The notes: generated by a model from the sequence alone, not told the origin. Shown: positions 8,949-18,872, counted from the stretch's first letter. The stretch: DNA of 64,000 bases from Firmicutes bacterium HGW-Firmicutes-11 (GCA_002840285.1 PHAE01000008.1:1-64000); one strand, 5' to 3'. Made by a program: numbers and translations.

Positions 8949-10109
8949 TCAGTAGCTTCCGCTGTTCTTTTTGTCGAGGAAGGTGGGGATGACGAAGTCC
9001 TTTTTGATGACATCGGAGAATGGGTCGTTCTCGTCGTCCCCGGATTTGGAGGAATCGGTCTCCTCTGTCTCCCGGTGGTCATCTCGATCCGCAGGATAGG
9101 AATCGCGTCCGGCTTTTATGATTTCCCTGTTGTTGGGTGCCAATTTGTCCATGGGTCGATCTTCAAATCCTGTGGCTATGACGGTTATGACGATCTCGTC
9201 CTGAAGGTCTTCTCTGACCGATGCTCCGAAGATGACGATCGCATCCTTGTCTGCCGCCTTTTCGATCTGATCCGCCGCTTCGTTCACTTCCAGCATGCCA
9301 AGGTCGTAACCACCCATGATGTTGAGTAAAATCGCTTTAGCGCCGTTGATGCTCGTCTCAAGAAGCGGGCTTTCGATGGCATCTTTGACTGCCTGTTGTA
9401 CCCGGGTCTCTCCCTTGCCGCGGCCAACTCCCATGTGGGCGATCCCGCGGTCGTTCATGACGGTTTTGACGTCTGCAAAGTCCAGATTGATCAATCCCGC
9501 TTCTGCGATCAAATCGGATATGCCCTGTACTCCTTGCTTCAAAACCTCGTCAGCCATATTGAAGGCCTCAAGCATCGTCGTATTCTTCTCGGCGATCTGC
9601 AGGAGCTTATCGTTGGGGACCACGACGAGGGAATCCACATATTTTTTCAGAAACTTGATGCCAAGATCTGCATGTTCTCTTCTTTTTTTCCCTTCAAAAG
9701 TAAAGGGTCTGGTGACGACGCCGACGGTCAGGATGCCCGCATCTCTGGCTGCTTTGGCAATGACGGGAGCCGCACCGGTTCCTGTGCCTCCACCCATGCC
9801 GGCAGTGATGAACACCATATCCGCGCCGGCAATGAATTTTGCGAGATCATCAATGTTCTCTTCCGCTGCCTTTTGGCCGATTTCCGGATTTGCGCCTGCT
9901 CCAAGTCCCTTGGTAAGTTTTTCGCCGATCTGGATTTTCGTGTCGGCTTTTGAGCATGACAATGCCTGTTTATCTGTATTTATAGCAATAAAAGAAATGC
10001 CCCGCATCCCGGCGTCGATCATACGGTTGACTGCGTTGCTTCCGCCGCCGCCGATACCGATCACCTTGATCTGTGCACTCCGTTCTTCATTCACTTCGAA
10101 TTGGAGCAT
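8949..10109 (-). CDS. ftsZ: Cell division protein FtsZ
   Basis: Tubulin-like GTPase that forms the division ring at the inner membrane face. The 386-residue protein has the nucleotide-binding start ([16 protein letters not shown], about 16-31), the tubulin signature [11 protein letters not shown] (about 105), the T7 catalytic-loop region ([11 protein letters not shown], about 205) and a linker of acidic, low-complexity sequence. The last residues ([11 protein letters not shown]) are the conserved C-terminal peptide that binds FtsA, SepF and ZapA. It is preceded by a 60-base gap holding a possible extended -10 promoter and ends at a strong terminator, so it is the last gene of the dcw cluster. 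Confidence 0.98.
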   Translation of the reverse strand: MLQFEVNEERSAQIKVIGIGGGGSNAVNRMIDAGMRGISFIAINTDKQALSCSKADTKIQIGEKLTKGLGAGANPEIGQKAAEENIDDLAKFIAGADMVFITAGMGGGTGTGAAPVIAKAARDAGILTVGVVTRPFTFEGKKRREHADLGIKFLKKYVDSLVVVPNDKLLQIAEKNTTMLEAFNMADEVLKQGVQGISDLIAEAGLINLDFADVKTVMNDRGIAHMGVGRGKGETRVQQAVKDAIESPLLETSINGAKAILLNIMGGYDLGMLEVNEAADQIEKAADKDAIVIFGASVREDLQDEIVITVIATGFEDRPMDKLAPNNREIIKAGRDSYPADRDDHRETEETDSSKSGDDENDPFSDVIKKDFVIPTFLDKKNSGSY

Positions 10110-10141
10110 GTTGAAACCCTCCCTTTAAAATCATAATACAA

Positions 10142-10150
10142 ATTATAGCA
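10142..10150 (-). promoter_or_regulatory. Possible extended -10 promoter for ftsZ
   Basis: In the 60-base gap before ftsZ the minus strand reads TGCTATAAT, a consensus -10 with the TGn extension. A TTGACA lies upstream but only 12 bases away, too close to be a normal -35, so the extended -10 would have to carry activity. Placement suggests a second, ftsZ-specific start within the dcw cluster. Confidence 0.45.
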
Positions 10151-10170
10151 TATTTCTACTGTCAATGCAC

Positions 10171-10539
10171 CTATTTGTTGTGTATTCGCTCTTGCTTTTT
10201 CGATACATACTTGTCGATGATGATCCTTCGGATCACTGCTAAATTCTGGAATAAACGACCGCCAAACACAAAAATGACGGCGTAATAGAGGGGAACTCCA
10301 AGACGATCTCCAAGATATACCAGCAGCGCTGCCATGACGGCATTTGTCAGGAATCCGCTGATGAAAATGAGGTTATTGTAGCGATTTTCCATATAGGAGC
10401 GGACTGCGCCTAACAGGGAATCCATCGCCGCAAGCAAGCCCATGGTGATGTAAAAGGAAAATTCCGTCGGATAGGTAATGTTCAGAAGGAATCCAAGTGC
10501 AAGGCCGGCTAAGAGGCCGACTGCGGAAGCGATGATCAA
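10171..10539 (-). CDS. sbp: Small basic protein (Sbp, DUF1290)
   Basis: 122-residue membrane protein with about four hydrophobic segments (1-25, 28-45, 55-75, 82-100) and a basic cytoplasmic end (RRIIIDKYVSKKQERIHNK). This is the DUF1290 small basic protein found just before ftsZ in many Firmicutes and Actinobacteria; its function is unknown. The start is a TTG at 10539 that overlaps the stop of the preceding DUF881 gene (ATTGA), with AAGGTGA upstream, so it is translationally coupled. The conserved position argues for a cell-envelope or division role. Confidence 0.85.
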   Translation of the reverse strand: MIIASAVGLLAGLALGFLLNITYPTEFSFYITMGLLAAMDSLLGAVRSYMENRYNNLIFISGFLTNAVMAALLVYLGDRLGVPLYYAVIFVFGGRLFQNLAVIRRIIIDKYVSKKQERIHNK

Positions 10540-11285
10540 TTGTTTTCACCTTCCCTTTTGTCTGTTGCCGTAGCAACTGTCATATAACGATAGTTTCGGG
10601 GCTCCTCATAGCGAGGGATCCTGATGTCATCTTTCAAAGTAACGCGGAACACGAGACCCCAGTCTTTTAACAATGTACCATATCCTCCCGGTCCAATCAA
10701 TGCCGCCGACATCCTGGAACCGTCGCCGATCGCACGTACGACAAATGGTCTTGCATAAAATTGTCCGTTGATCCTGACGGTATAGCCTGAACATGAGATC
10801 GAAGAACCGTCGACGATTCTCTGGCCGTTGACTGAAATTGCTTCAGCACCAGAAGCTTTCAATTCATTTATGATCAAAAGGAGATCGGTATCATGTACCA
10901 GGATATCGTTTGGATTTTCCCAGTACTCCAACACACGCGTTCCATCGTCGATCACGATCTCTACGCCGGCTCCAACCATGTCAACAGAACCGCTGGCAAG
11001 GCGAAACAGGGCAATATCAGCATAGAGCTGTTCTGTGAGTGTATTCTTCAGATCTTGACCACTCAACTGAAGCTCCAGATATTCTTCGATCTTCGCCTCG
11101 GTTTCTTTGATTTGAAGTCCGATGCTCTCCATCTCCTTGCGTTCACCTTCGATGGTGACCCGATAATCATCTAGGATTCTTGGAGACACGTAAAGACGCT
11201 GCCCGTTCGACATTTGGGCAAGCACGATCAGCGAGAAACCGATCAGGAGCGCAAATAAAAAAAATGAGATGTTTCGGATCGTCAT
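10536..11285 (-). CDS. DUF881 membrane-anchored protein (second copy)
   Basis: 249 residues: one N-terminal membrane helix (ISFFLFALLIGFSLIVLA), a short coiled coil (about 45-75), then the DUF881 domain with VDMVGAGVEIVIDDGTRV, GAEAISVNGQRIV and a final region ending in basic residues. The soluble part should face outside. It shares domain order and several motifs with its neighbour at 11298-12041, so the pair comes from a duplication. DUF881 proteins cluster with sbp and ftsZ in Gram-positive bacteria; their function is not established. Confidence 0.82.
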   Translation of the reverse strand: MTIRNISFFLFALLIGFSLIVLAQMSNGQRLYVSPRILDDYRVTIEGERKEMESIGLQIKETEAKIEEYLELQLSGQDLKNTLTEQLYADIALFRLASGSVDMVGAGVEIVIDDGTRVLEYWENPNDILVHDTDLLLIINELKASGAEAISVNGQRIVDGSSISCSGYTVRINGQFYARPFVVRAIGDGSRMSAALIGPGGYGTLLKDWGLVFRVTLKDDIRIPRYEEPRNYRYMTVATATDKREGENN

Positions 11286-11297
11286 CAGTCACTCTCT

Positions 11298-12041
11298 CTA
11301 CTGTTGAGTCTCGGGGGATTCGACGGGCGTTGCATAGCGAAACCGTATGACTCCGCTGTAACGTGGTATTTCCAGTTCCTCTTGCTTGACGATCGTGACG
11401 GACAGGCCGTAGGTGTTTCTCATGGTTTCGACGATGCCGTACCGGATCGTCAAGGTGGCATCCAGTGTTTCTGCGTTTCCGATCGCCTTGATAATGTAGG
11501 GAGGCGCCGTCGGAACCGTGTTGATGTTCACATTATCTCCTGCAAGGCTGATCTCTGTCGTGGCGATGATCCTCTGTCCGTTGATGGAAATCGCCTCGGC
11601 GCCCGCATCTTTAAGTTTATTGACCAAAGACAACAGCAAATCATAACGAAGCATGATCGTGCTGTAGCCGTCACCGGGATTTTCTTCCGTTGGCACCGGA
11701 TCGTCAACGGTCACGATCACTCCCGGGCCTATGACATCCACGACACCGGCGCTCAGCCGATACCGCTCCAGTTCCTTCGTCGCGGCCTGAAGTAAAGCAT
11801 CTTCACTGAGGGTCTTCTCTTCGATTTCCTTCATGCGGCTTTCCAGCTCCAGATACTCCTGCATGATGGCTTCTTTTTCCACGCGAAGATCCCGGAGTTC
11901 CTGTTCGAGACCCCGTGCCTTTGCAACTGGAATCAGGCCTCCGATATCTGAACTTGCCGTCGTTCCGATTTGTATCGAAATGATCAGCCCGATCAGCAAG
12001 GCCAGTATTGTTATAACGATGATTCCGCTCTTTCGGTTCAT
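11298..12041 (-). CDS. DUF881 membrane-anchored protein (first copy)
   Basis: 247 residues from the ATG at 12041, chosen because GGGAGATC precedes it and the hydrophobic helix (GIIVITILALLIGLIISI) then begins at residue 6. A coiled coil follows (LEQELRDLRVEKEAIMQEYLE excerpted region, about 35-85), then the DUF881 core with VDVIGPGVIVTVDDP and GAEAISINGQRII. The same motifs occur in the next gene, supporting duplication. Likely a single-pass, outward-facing protein cotranscribed with divIB upstream. Molecular role unknown. Confidence 0.82.
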   Translation of the reverse strand: MNRKSGIIVITILALLIGLIISIQIGTTASSDIGGLIPVAKARGLEQELRDLRVEKEAIMQEYLELESRMKEIEEKTLSEDALLQAATKELERYRLSAGVVDVIGPGVIVTVDDPVPTEENPGDGYSTIMLRYDLLLSLVNKLKDAGAEAISINGQRIIATTEISLAGDNVNINTVPTAPPYIIKAIGNAETLDATLTIRYGIVETMRNTYGLSVTIVKQEELEIPRYSGVIRFRYATPVESPETQQ

Positions 12042-12066
12042 TCGCTGTGATCTCCCGTCTTTATTC

Positions 12067-12819
12067 CTAATCAACAAGCGGACTAAAGGAGTAATACCCG
12101 TCCCCGCCTACCTTAATCATGCCCCGTTCGATGCCTTGTACGTACAAATCATACAGTACTTCCTTGAGCCCGTCCATGCTTTTCAGTATGTTTTCCGGTG
12201 TGCCCTCACAAGTCAGATTGTCGTAAATATAAGCTTTTATCACCACCGGTGACACTTCGATCCTCTTGAAAAAAAGTTCGTTTTCTTCCATCGCGATCAG
12301 TAGCTGTAATGTGTCATTCAGTACCGCATTCTCTTCTACGACTAAAGGTGTTCCCGGTTCGATGTTGGACAAGGTCAATCCTGACAAGATCGTCAATGCC
12401 GGCTCCACATCCGTCTGTCGCAGAACGATGCCTTCTTTGTCGATCAATATGAAACCTTCGCCATATGGGATGGCTGACGCCTCTTGCCGCTCGGCGACGA
12501 CGATATTGATCCCATCGGGCAACCTTCGGGATACCTTCGCCGTTTTGATATAGGGATCAGCAAGCAATCGTTCCTTCATGTCTCTCGTTGATGTCATGAA
12601 GAGATTCCATGGCTGGGCTACTTCCCCGATCCCCGTCATGCTGATGATCTGCTGCCCGGTATAATAGCTGTTATTTTCTACTGTGATGTCTTCGATGTCG
12701 AAGATCTCGGAAGACAAAAAATAATAGAGGCCAACGCATAGAATCACTGCAAGCAGAAATCGAAGAAAATACCTCTTCTTTTTTCGCTTCTTTCGTTTCT
12801 TTTTAATTTCCTGTTTCAT
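12067..12819 (-). CDS. divIB: Cell division protein FtsQ/DivIB
   Basis: Single-pass divisome protein that works with FtsL and DivIC to control septal peptidoglycan synthesis. A highly basic cytoplasmic start (KKKRKKRKKKRYF) is followed by one membrane helix (about 20-40) and a POTRA domain (IEDITVENNSYYTGQQIISM, about 45-115), then the FtsQ beta domain. At 250 residues it is of normal DivIB size. Its ATG overlaps the murG stop by four bases (ATGA type), which implies translational coupling. Confidence 0.88.
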   Translation of the reverse strand: MKQEIKKKRKKRKKKRYFLRFLLAVILCVGLYYFLSSEIFDIEDITVENNSYYTGQQIISMTGIGEVAQPWNLFMTSTRDMKERLLADPYIKTAKVSRRLPDGINIVVAERQEASAIPYGEGFILIDKEGIVLRQTDVEPALTILSGLTLSNIEPGTPLVVEENAVLNDTLQLLIAMEENELFFKRIEVSPVVIKAYIYDNLTCEGTPENILKSMDGLKEVLYDLYVQGIERGMIKVGGDGYYSFSPLVD

Positions 12820-13946
12820 ATGTGTTTCCGAATCGTCTCGTTTCTCTCGTTGCTGAGTCCCAGGTGATCGTAGATCGCTTCGGCGCTGTCCAGTCTTCCG
12901 ATCGACGCGCTGGCGCTGGCCATTGCGTTGAGAGAAGGCTTATGGTTCATTAGACGAAGGATCGTTCCAAATAGTTTCTCTTCCGTGAGGTCTTTTTCTT
13001 CGATCAGCACCGCGCCTCCCCGGTCGGCAACGACCTTGGCGTTGTAGTATTGATGATTTCCCGTGACATTTGGGGAAGGAATCAGGATGCTGGGTTTCCC
13101 GCAGGCCGTGATCTCTGCTATCGTCAGTGCTCCCGCTCTTCCTATGACCAAATCTGCCGCAAGCAGATATTCGTTCATATCATCGACATATGGCCTAAGC
13201 GTCAGCTTTTGTGCAAGTTCATCCGGCAGGGCTGACATCCGTTGCTTGATTTCATCAAAATGCTTTCGTCCGGTGATAAAAAAGAGCCGTAGCTTAGGGA
13301 CTGCAAGTAGCTTTTCTCCGATCTCCTCGATAACACTGTTGATCCGTTCTGATCCCAGGCTGCCTCCAAAGCAAAGCACTCCAAAATCAGAGTCTCCGAG
13401 TCCAAGCCGATCTCTTCCATTGCCCGGACCGACAAAAAGAAATCCCTTTCGGATCGGGTTGCCGGTGACCACAAGTTTATTTGGCTGTTTGAAGTATGCC
13501 TTCGACTCAGGAAAGCTGAGAAACACTTTTTCCGCGTAGCGCTCCAACAGCCGGTTGGTCAGACCGGGCAGCGCATTCTGTTCATGAAGAAATGTTCGGA
13601 TGCCTCTTCTTCCAGCGGCTCGGATCACGGGACCGCAGACGTATCCGCCGGTTCCGATGACAACATCCGGTCGAAATTCATCCAGGATCTGCTTGGCTTG
13701 TGCAGTTCCTTTTATAAAGTCGACAAGGGTTTTAAAATTCCTGTGGAAGTGCCTTCGATGGATCCCGCTGGCAGAAATGAACCGTATGTCATAACCGTTC
13801 TGGGGAACCAGATTTTTTTCCATTCCTCGTTCGGTCCCGATAAACAAAATCTCTGCATCCGGATGTTTCCGCCGGATCTTGTCTGCGATGGAAATGGCCG
13901 GATAAATGTGTCCTCCGGTACCACCGCCGGTCATGATTATTTTCAT
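12816..13946 (-). CDS. murG: UDP-GlcNAc transferase MurG
   Basis: Adds GlcNAc to lipid I to give lipid II at the inner face of the membrane. The 376-residue protein starts at the ATG at 13946, with AGGAG upstream and the family signature GGGTGGHIYPA at residues 7-17; the longer open frame to 14240 is shadow sequence inside ftsW. Other motifs: VIGTGGYVCGP (about 95), LHEQNALPG (about 120), CFGGSLGSERIN (about 190), GRAGALTIAEI (about 270). In this cluster murG leads directly to divIB; murC and murB, often found here, are absent. Confidence 0.96.
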   Translation of the reverse strand: MKIIMTGGGTGGHIYPAISIADKIRRKHPDAEILFIGTERGMEKNLVPQNGYDIRFISASGIHRRHFHRNFKTLVDFIKGTAQAKQILDEFRPDVVIGTGGYVCGPVIRAAGRRGIRTFLHEQNALPGLTNRLLERYAEKVFLSFPESKAYFKQPNKLVVTGNPIRKGFLFVGPGNGRDRLGLGDSDFGVLCFGGSLGSERINSVIEEIGEKLLAVPKLRLFFITGRKHFDEIKQRMSALPDELAQKLTLRPYVDDMNEYLLAADLVIGRAGALTIAEITACGKPSILIPSPNVTGNHQYYNAKVVADRGGAVLIEEKDLTEEKLFGTILRLMNHKPSLNAMASASASIGRLDSAEAIYDHLGLSNERNETIRKHI

Positions 13947-13966
13947 ACTCGCTCCTGCTTTGACGA

Positions 13967-15097
13967 TCATCCGGTCCTTGTGTGCCGGGAGATATTGAGT
14001 AGTATGCCAAAGGAACCCATGAACAGCAGCAATGCATTTCCTCCATAACTCACAAAGGGAAGCGTGATCCCTGTCGGAGGCATAGAAGAAGTGACGACCG
14101 CAATATTCAAAATGACCTGTACCGCCAACATGATCGTGATCCCGGATGCGATCAGCATCCCAAACCGGTCCGGCGCATTCATGGCGATCTGCGAACCTCT
14201 CCATATCAGTATAATATATGCTGCGACCAATAGCAAACACCCGACAAAGCCGAGTTCCTCTCCGATGATCGACAGAATGAAGTCATTTTGCGGTTCCGGC
14301 AGATACAGCGTCTTTTGGATACTCTTGCCAAGACCGACTCCGAACAAGCCACCGGAGCCAAGCGCAAGCAGAGATTGAATGACTTGCCAGCCGCTGCCGA
14401 GGGGATCCTGAAACGGATCTAAAAAACTGGTGAAGCGCGACAGCCAGTACCCGTCTTCATCGGTTTTTATCATTGCAAAGATACCGGCAGCTCCAGCGCC
14501 GGCAACCGCAACAAAATAAAACAGATTCAACCCGGCGACGAACATCATTCCCACGATGATCGCGCAAATGGTGATCGCGGTTGAAAGATTGGGCTGCAGG
14601 ATGATCAATCCGAAATACACCGCACACAGGAGTAAAAGCGGGAACACGCCACGGGTAAAGGAACGGATCCTCTGGGCATCAACGGATAAAAACCAGGCGA
14701 CGAAAAGAATGGCGCAGATTTTTGCAACCTCACTGGGCATCAAGGTAAATCCTCCGACTCCCAGCCATCGGGTCGCATTGTTCCTTGTAATGCCAAGATC
14801 CGTCAACAAAAGCAACAAGAGAATCAAGCTGACGACAAGAAGCGCCGGCGCAAACTTTCGATAAATACGGTAATTGAGAAGCGCTGTGATCAGCATCAAG
14901 ACTGCGCCTGCGACCGCCCACATGATATGGTCTTTCAAATAAGCGTACGGATCTCCGGTCTCGCTGATCGAACTGTAGTAGCTGGCGCTGAAGACCATGA
15001 TGATACCGAACACCACCAGCGCCAAGACCAGGATCGTCAGCACGAAGTCTCCGGATTTGAATTTCATTTTTCGGCTTTTGTTTTTATTCTTGGCCAT
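13967..15097 (-). CDS. ftsW: FtsW/SpoVE lipid II polymerase
   Basis: SEDS-family glycosyltransferase that polymerises lipid II together with the class B PBP encoded nearby. The 376-residue protein has about ten hydrophobic segments after a basic start, and conserved SEDS motifs: GFTLMPSEVAKI (about 120), QPNLSTAI (about 168) and the C-terminal MPPTGITLPFVSYGG (about 340). Its start overlaps the murD end by 14 bases. Whether it is the vegetative FtsW or the sporulation paralogue SpoVE cannot be decided from sequence alone; its place between murD and murG is the same for both. Confidence 0.93.
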   Translation of the reverse strand: MAKNKNKSRKMKFKSGDFVLTILVLALVVFGIIMVFSASYYSSISETGDPYAYLKDHIMWAVAGAVLMLITALLNYRIYRKFAPALLVVSLILLLLLLTDLGITRNNATRWLGVGGFTLMPSEVAKICAILFVAWFLSVDAQRIRSFTRGVFPLLLLCAVYFGLIILQPNLSTAITICAIIVGMMFVAGLNLFYFVAVAGAGAAGIFAMIKTDEDGYWLSRFTSFLDPFQDPLGSGWQVIQSLLALGSGGLFGVGLGKSIQKTLYLPEPQNDFILSIIGEELGFVGCLLLVAAYIILIWRGSQIAMNAPDRFGMLIASGITIMLAVQVILNIAVVTSSMPPTGITLPFVSYGGNALLLFMGSFGILLNISRHTRTG

Positions 15098-16487
15098 GTT
15101 CCCGCCCGTCTGTCGTTTTCAAATTGCCTAGAGTTGCAACGCATTTTTTGAAATGCTCGCCCCTTTCTTCAAAACAGGAGTACATATCCCAACTCGCACA
15201 AGCAGGAGACAGCAACACCGTCTCTCCCGGAGACGCCGCCCGATAGGCGGCTCCTACGCTCTCCTCCATACCCGCGGTCATGATGATATTGGAAAATCCC
15301 GCTGCCAATGCTGCGTCCCGGATCTTTGGCCCAGTCTTGCCCATCAAAACGAGAGTGTGTACCTTGTTGCCAAAAGCACCTAAAAAGTCATCATATGTGG
15401 ACTCTTTGTCATATCCTCCCGCAATCAGGACGGTACCGCCTTCCATCGCCTCGATCGCTTTGATCGAAGCGTCAGGATTTGTCCCTTTGGAGTCGTTGAC
15501 GAATCGAATTCCATTGATTTCTCCCACATACTCCAGACGGTGAGCCACCCCCTGGAATCGTTTCATGGTATCTCCGATCTCAGCAGGGTCAATCCCGGCA
15601 AAAAAGGCGATCGCAGCTGCTGCTAAAGCATTCTCCAGGTTGTGGGAGCCGGGGATCCTCAATTCGCTCACAGAGCAGATCCTGTGGCGATCTCCTGCCT
15701 GGTCCCGGATGATGATGTCTCCTTCGAGAACGAACGCACCGAAACTCAATTCCTGCTTTCTGCTGAACGGCACCATCGTGGCTGGGCAGAAGGCTGAAAC
15801 TTTCCAGCTTTCCGGGTCATCCCGATTGACGATGAAGAAATCGGTGATTCCTTGATTCATAAAGATCCTGGCCTTTGCCGCCCCATATTCTTCCAAAGTC
15901 CCGTGTCGATCCATGTGGTCCGGTGTGATGTTCAGCAAAGCGGCGATCTTTGGTCGAAATTCCCGAATCGTTTCCAGTTGAAAACTGCTGATCTCGGTGA
16001 TCATCCATGTGTCTTTTGATGCAGAGATGGCTTTCGTTGTGACCGCCACACCGACGTTTCCGACGACTTCCGTCGACAGGCCGGCATTCTTAAAAATTTC
16101 GCCTACAAGGACGGTGGTCGTCGTTTTACCATTGGTCCCTGTTATGGCGACGTAATTCGCCTCTGCCATAAGCCATGCCAGTTCGATTTCGCCGATCACT
16201 GGCACGCCTGCCTTCATTGCTCTTCTGCCTAGAGGCCCGTCTGGTGAAATCCCGGGGCTCAGCACAATAAGATCATACCCCTCCATGGAAGTCGGCTCAC
16301 TGCCAAGAAGGAGTTCCACTTGGTTTTTTTCTAAAAAAGAAAGCAATGCCGGATCCAATTCTTCCCGGCTCTTTCGGTCGGTCGCTGCGACATCAACTTC
16401 TTTTTTCAATAACGCTTCTACTGCGCCGATCCCTGACATTCCCAGACCGGCCACAAGAATCCGCTTTCCTTCCAGATCCATTTCCAT
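15084..16487 (-). CDS. murD: UDP-MurNAc-L-alanine:D-glutamate ligase MurD
   Basis: ATP-dependent cytoplasmic ligase adding D-Glu to UDP-MurNAc-L-Ala. From the ATG at 16487 (AAGGA upstream, overlapping the mraY end) it has 467 residues. Order of domains: Rossmann-like UDP-binding part (KRILVAGLGMSGIGAVEALL, about 8-27), central ATPase with the P-loop ITGTNGKTTTTVLVGEIF (about 112), HMDRHGTLEEY in the metal-binding region, and a C-terminal ligase domain (FVNDSKGTNPDASIKA, about 320). Eleven bases separate it from mraY. Confidence 0.95.
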   Translation of the reverse strand: MEMDLEGKRILVAGLGMSGIGAVEALLKKEVDVAATDRKSREELDPALLSFLEKNQVELLLGSEPTSMEGYDLIVLSPGISPDGPLGRRAMKAGVPVIGEIELAWLMAEANYVAITGTNGKTTTTVLVGEIFKNAGLSTEVVGNVGVAVTTKAISASKDTWMITEISSFQLETIREFRPKIAALLNITPDHMDRHGTLEEYGAAKARIFMNQGITDFFIVNRDDPESWKVSAFCPATMVPFSRKQELSFGAFVLEGDIIIRDQAGDRHRICSVSELRIPGSHNLENALAAAAIAFFAGIDPAEIGDTMKRFQGVAHRLEYVGEINGIRFVNDSKGTNPDASIKAIEAMEGGTVLIAGGYDKESTYDDFLGAFGNKVHTLVLMGKTGPKIRDAALAAGFSNIIMTAGMEESVGAAYRAASPGETVLLSPACASWDMYSCFEERGEHFKKCVATLGNLKTTDGREHGQE

Positions 16488-16497
16488 CCTCTTTTCC

Positions 16498-17463
16498 TTA
16501 CTTTGCAAGCGCCAGCCATCCCAGACCACAAAAAACTACGGTTGCGATCCAAAAGACGGCGACGACTTTTGATTCTTTCCATCCGGACAACTCAAAGTGA
16601 TGATGAAGCGGCGCCATCCGAAACAGTCGTTTGCCGTTCGTTTTTTTGAAGTATAGAACTTGAAGCAGCACAGAGAGCGCCTCTGCAACGTAAACAGCTC
16701 CGACCACCGGAAGCAACAGTTCCACTTCCATGATGATAGCGACGGCAGCCAACCCGCCGCCCAGCGCCATCGATCCCGTATCTCCCATGAAGATCCTGGC
16801 GGGGTGCCGGTTGTAAAACAGAAAACCGAGACAGGCTCCTGCAAGGGCTATGCTGTATACACCGGCAGGCAAAACGGATAACGCGACAGCAACAGCAGCA
16901 AAAAATGCCGCCACAAAAAATGTGACTCCAGCTGCCAGTCCGTCCAATCCATCAGTAAGATTGACACTGTTTGCCATCGCAACGACCACAAAAATAAGAA
17001 AAGGCACGGCGAACCATCCAAAGTCCAAGGCTCTGCCCAGAAACGGGATCGCGATCATCGTGCCGCTGTCAGATGCGGAGACATGATAGAGTGCCAGCCC
17101 TGCTGCTATCACGATCTGAATCAATAATTTTTGCCCTACAGTAAGACCAAGACTTCTCCTTCGGGCAACTTTGACGAAATCATCAAGAAATCCCAGAAAA
17201 CCAAATGCGACAAACACTGCTAAAACTATGATCAGTTCTTTGTCTGGTCCGATGGTCACCAGTGATGCGATGACGACGGTACCGATCAAAACGATTCCAC
17301 CCATGGTAGGAGTACCGCTTTTCACCAGATGGGAACTGGGTCCGTCTTCACGGATGCTTTGCCCCGCCCGGATACGTCTGAGTACCGGAATCAGCAACGG
17401 TGTCCCCGCCAACGTGAGTACAAGCGCAATCAACGCCGGTAAAATGAGTTGGGATTGTTCCAT
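16498..17463 (-). CDS. mraY: Phospho-MurNAc-pentapeptide transferase MraY
   Basis: Membrane enzyme that makes lipid I from UDP-MurNAc-pentapeptide and undecaprenyl phosphate. The 321-residue protein has about ten membrane segments and all family motifs: GTPTMGGI (about 50), FLDDFVK (about 90), NSVNLTDGLDGLAAG (about 165), FMGDTGSMALGG (about 222) and the HHHFE motif near the C-terminus (PLHHHFELSGWKE). Located between murF and murD with 10-base gaps on both sides. Confidence 0.96.
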   Translation of the reverse strand: MEQSQLILPALIALVLTLAGTPLLIPVLRRIRAGQSIREDGPSSHLVKSGTPTMGGIVLIGTVVIASLVTIGPDKELIIVLAVFVAFGFLGFLDDFVKVARRRSLGLTVGQKLLIQIVIAAGLALYHVSASDSGTMIAIPFLGRALDFGWFAVPFLIFVVVAMANSVNLTDGLDGLAAGVTFFVAAFFAAVAVALSVLPAGVYSIALAGACLGFLFYNRHPARIFMGDTGSMALGGGLAAVAIIMEVELLLPVVGAVYVAEALSVLLQVLYFKKTNGKRLFRMAPLHHHFELSGWKESKVVAVFWIATVVFCGLGWLALAK

Positions 17464-17472
17464 CAGTTTGAC

Positions 17473-18861
17473 CTATTTCCTTCCGGTTTCCAGCAACGCA
17501 ACGATATGATCCATTTCCATACCCCTGGAACCTTTCACCAGTACCGTATCCCCAGTCCGAATCCATTGGTCCAGGACTTCCCTGAGGAGTTCCTGATTGT
17601 CAAAGTGGATCGCTCTCGCACTTCCTCCTTCAGCTCCTGAGGAGATGTGCCTGGCGTTTTTACCAACTGATATTACCACATCGATGCCCGATTTTAAAGC
17701 ATATTCTCCGACTTCCCGATGATGAAGCTCTTCCTCAGGTCCCAATTCAAACATGTCTCCGAGAATGGCTATTTTCCGTCCGCCTGCGGATGCGGACAGC
17801 ACATCGATTGCCGCCCGCATGGAATCCGGACTGGCGTTGTAAGTATCATCTATGATGCGAATACCTCTGATCTCTTTGATGTTCAAGCGCTTATCGGTGG
17901 CTGTGGCCTTGGCAAGCCCTCGCGCCGCCGTTTGCAGATCGATGCCCAGACAAGTTGCGGCTCCTACTGCCATTGCGCTGTTTCCGGCATTGTGAAGCCC
18001 TGCCATGGACAAGGTGAAGTCTGCGGTTTCCGATTCCGACTGCAAGGTGAAGACGATCCCGTCCTGCCCCCGGCTCTCTGCACTGACGATCCTGATATCC
18101 GCATGATCCGACCGACCTACCCTAACCACATGATACGGTCCCTCCGGTCGAAATCCAGACAGCAAGTCGTTGTCGGTGTTGATGACCAAGGTATCTCCAT
18201 CTTCCAGAAGTGAAGCGATCTCCAGTTTGGCTGCCAATATGTTTTCTCTGCTTCCCAGCCGCTCCAGATGAGAATGCCCGACGTTGGTGATCAGGCCGAT
18301 CTGCGGACGAAAGATCTCCACCAGACGCCGAATCTCGCCGATTCGGTCCATACCAAGTTCAAACACAGCCGCCTCTGTCGTTTCGTCGATCTCGAAGATC
18401 GACAGCGGCAAACCGATAAGATTGTTCAGGTTCCCTCGATTGCGAACGGTTTTATACCGTTCCGAAAGAATATGGAAGAGCAGCTCCTTCGTCGTGGTTT
18501 TACCGGTGCTACCGGTGACGGCAATTCGGTGCAACTGAAACTGACGCAGATAATAGGCTGCCAGATCCTGCAACGCAAGCAAGGTGTCGTCTACCTTGAT
18601 GACAACGACGTCTTTGCTTTTTGCCCGACTTAAAACAGGTGCAGGATCTTCAGAGCAGACCAGCACCGCAGCCCCTGCATCGATGGCGTCAAACATGAAA
18701 TCATGACCGTTGAAACGGTCTCCGATCAACGGGAAAAAAGCCATCCTTGGTTTTAGTGCTCTTGAATCCGTTGAGATCCCAAGTATCCATGATTCCGCAT
18801 CACCACACACAAGGGAACCGGACATTGCTTTCGCAACCTCTCTTGCCATAAGTTTCTTCAT
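17473..18861 (-). CDS. murF: UDP-MurNAc-tripeptide:D-Ala-D-Ala ligase MurF
   Basis: Last cytoplasmic step of the peptidoglycan precursor pathway: attaches D-Ala-D-Ala to the UDP-MurNAc tripeptide. The 462-residue protein has an N-terminal uridine-binding part, the ATP P-loop AVTGSTGKTTTKELL (about 112), LITNVGHSHLERLGS (about 190) and a C-terminal domain with IIDDTYNASPDSMRAA (about 330). ATG at 18861 follows AGGAG by eight bases. It sits directly after the PBP gene. Confidence 0.96.
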   Translation of the reverse strand: MKKLMAREVAKAMSGSLVCGDAESWILGISTDSRALKPRMAFFPLIGDRFNGHDFMFDAIDAGAAVLVCSEDPAPVLSRAKSKDVVVIKVDDTLLALQDLAAYYLRQFQLHRIAVTGSTGKTTTKELLFHILSERYKTVRNRGNLNNLIGLPLSIFEIDETTEAAVFELGMDRIGEIRRLVEIFRPQIGLITNVGHSHLERLGSRENILAAKLEIASLLEDGDTLVINTDNDLLSGFRPEGPYHVVRVGRSDHADIRIVSAESRGQDGIVFTLQSESETADFTLSMAGLHNAGNSAMAVGAATCLGIDLQTAARGLAKATATDKRLNIKEIRGIRIIDDTYNASPDSMRAAIDVLSASAGGRKIAILGDMFELGPEEELHHREVGEYALKSGIDVVISVGKNARHISSGAEGGSARAIHFDNQELLREVLDQWIRTGDTVLVKGSRGMEMDHIVALLETGRK

Positions 18862-18872
18862 ACTGCAAACTC

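Noticed and set aside
13947-14240. N-terminal extension of murG
   Set aside because: The extension lies inside ftsW in another frame, and the MurG signature starts at the ATG at 13946 with a good ribosome binding site.
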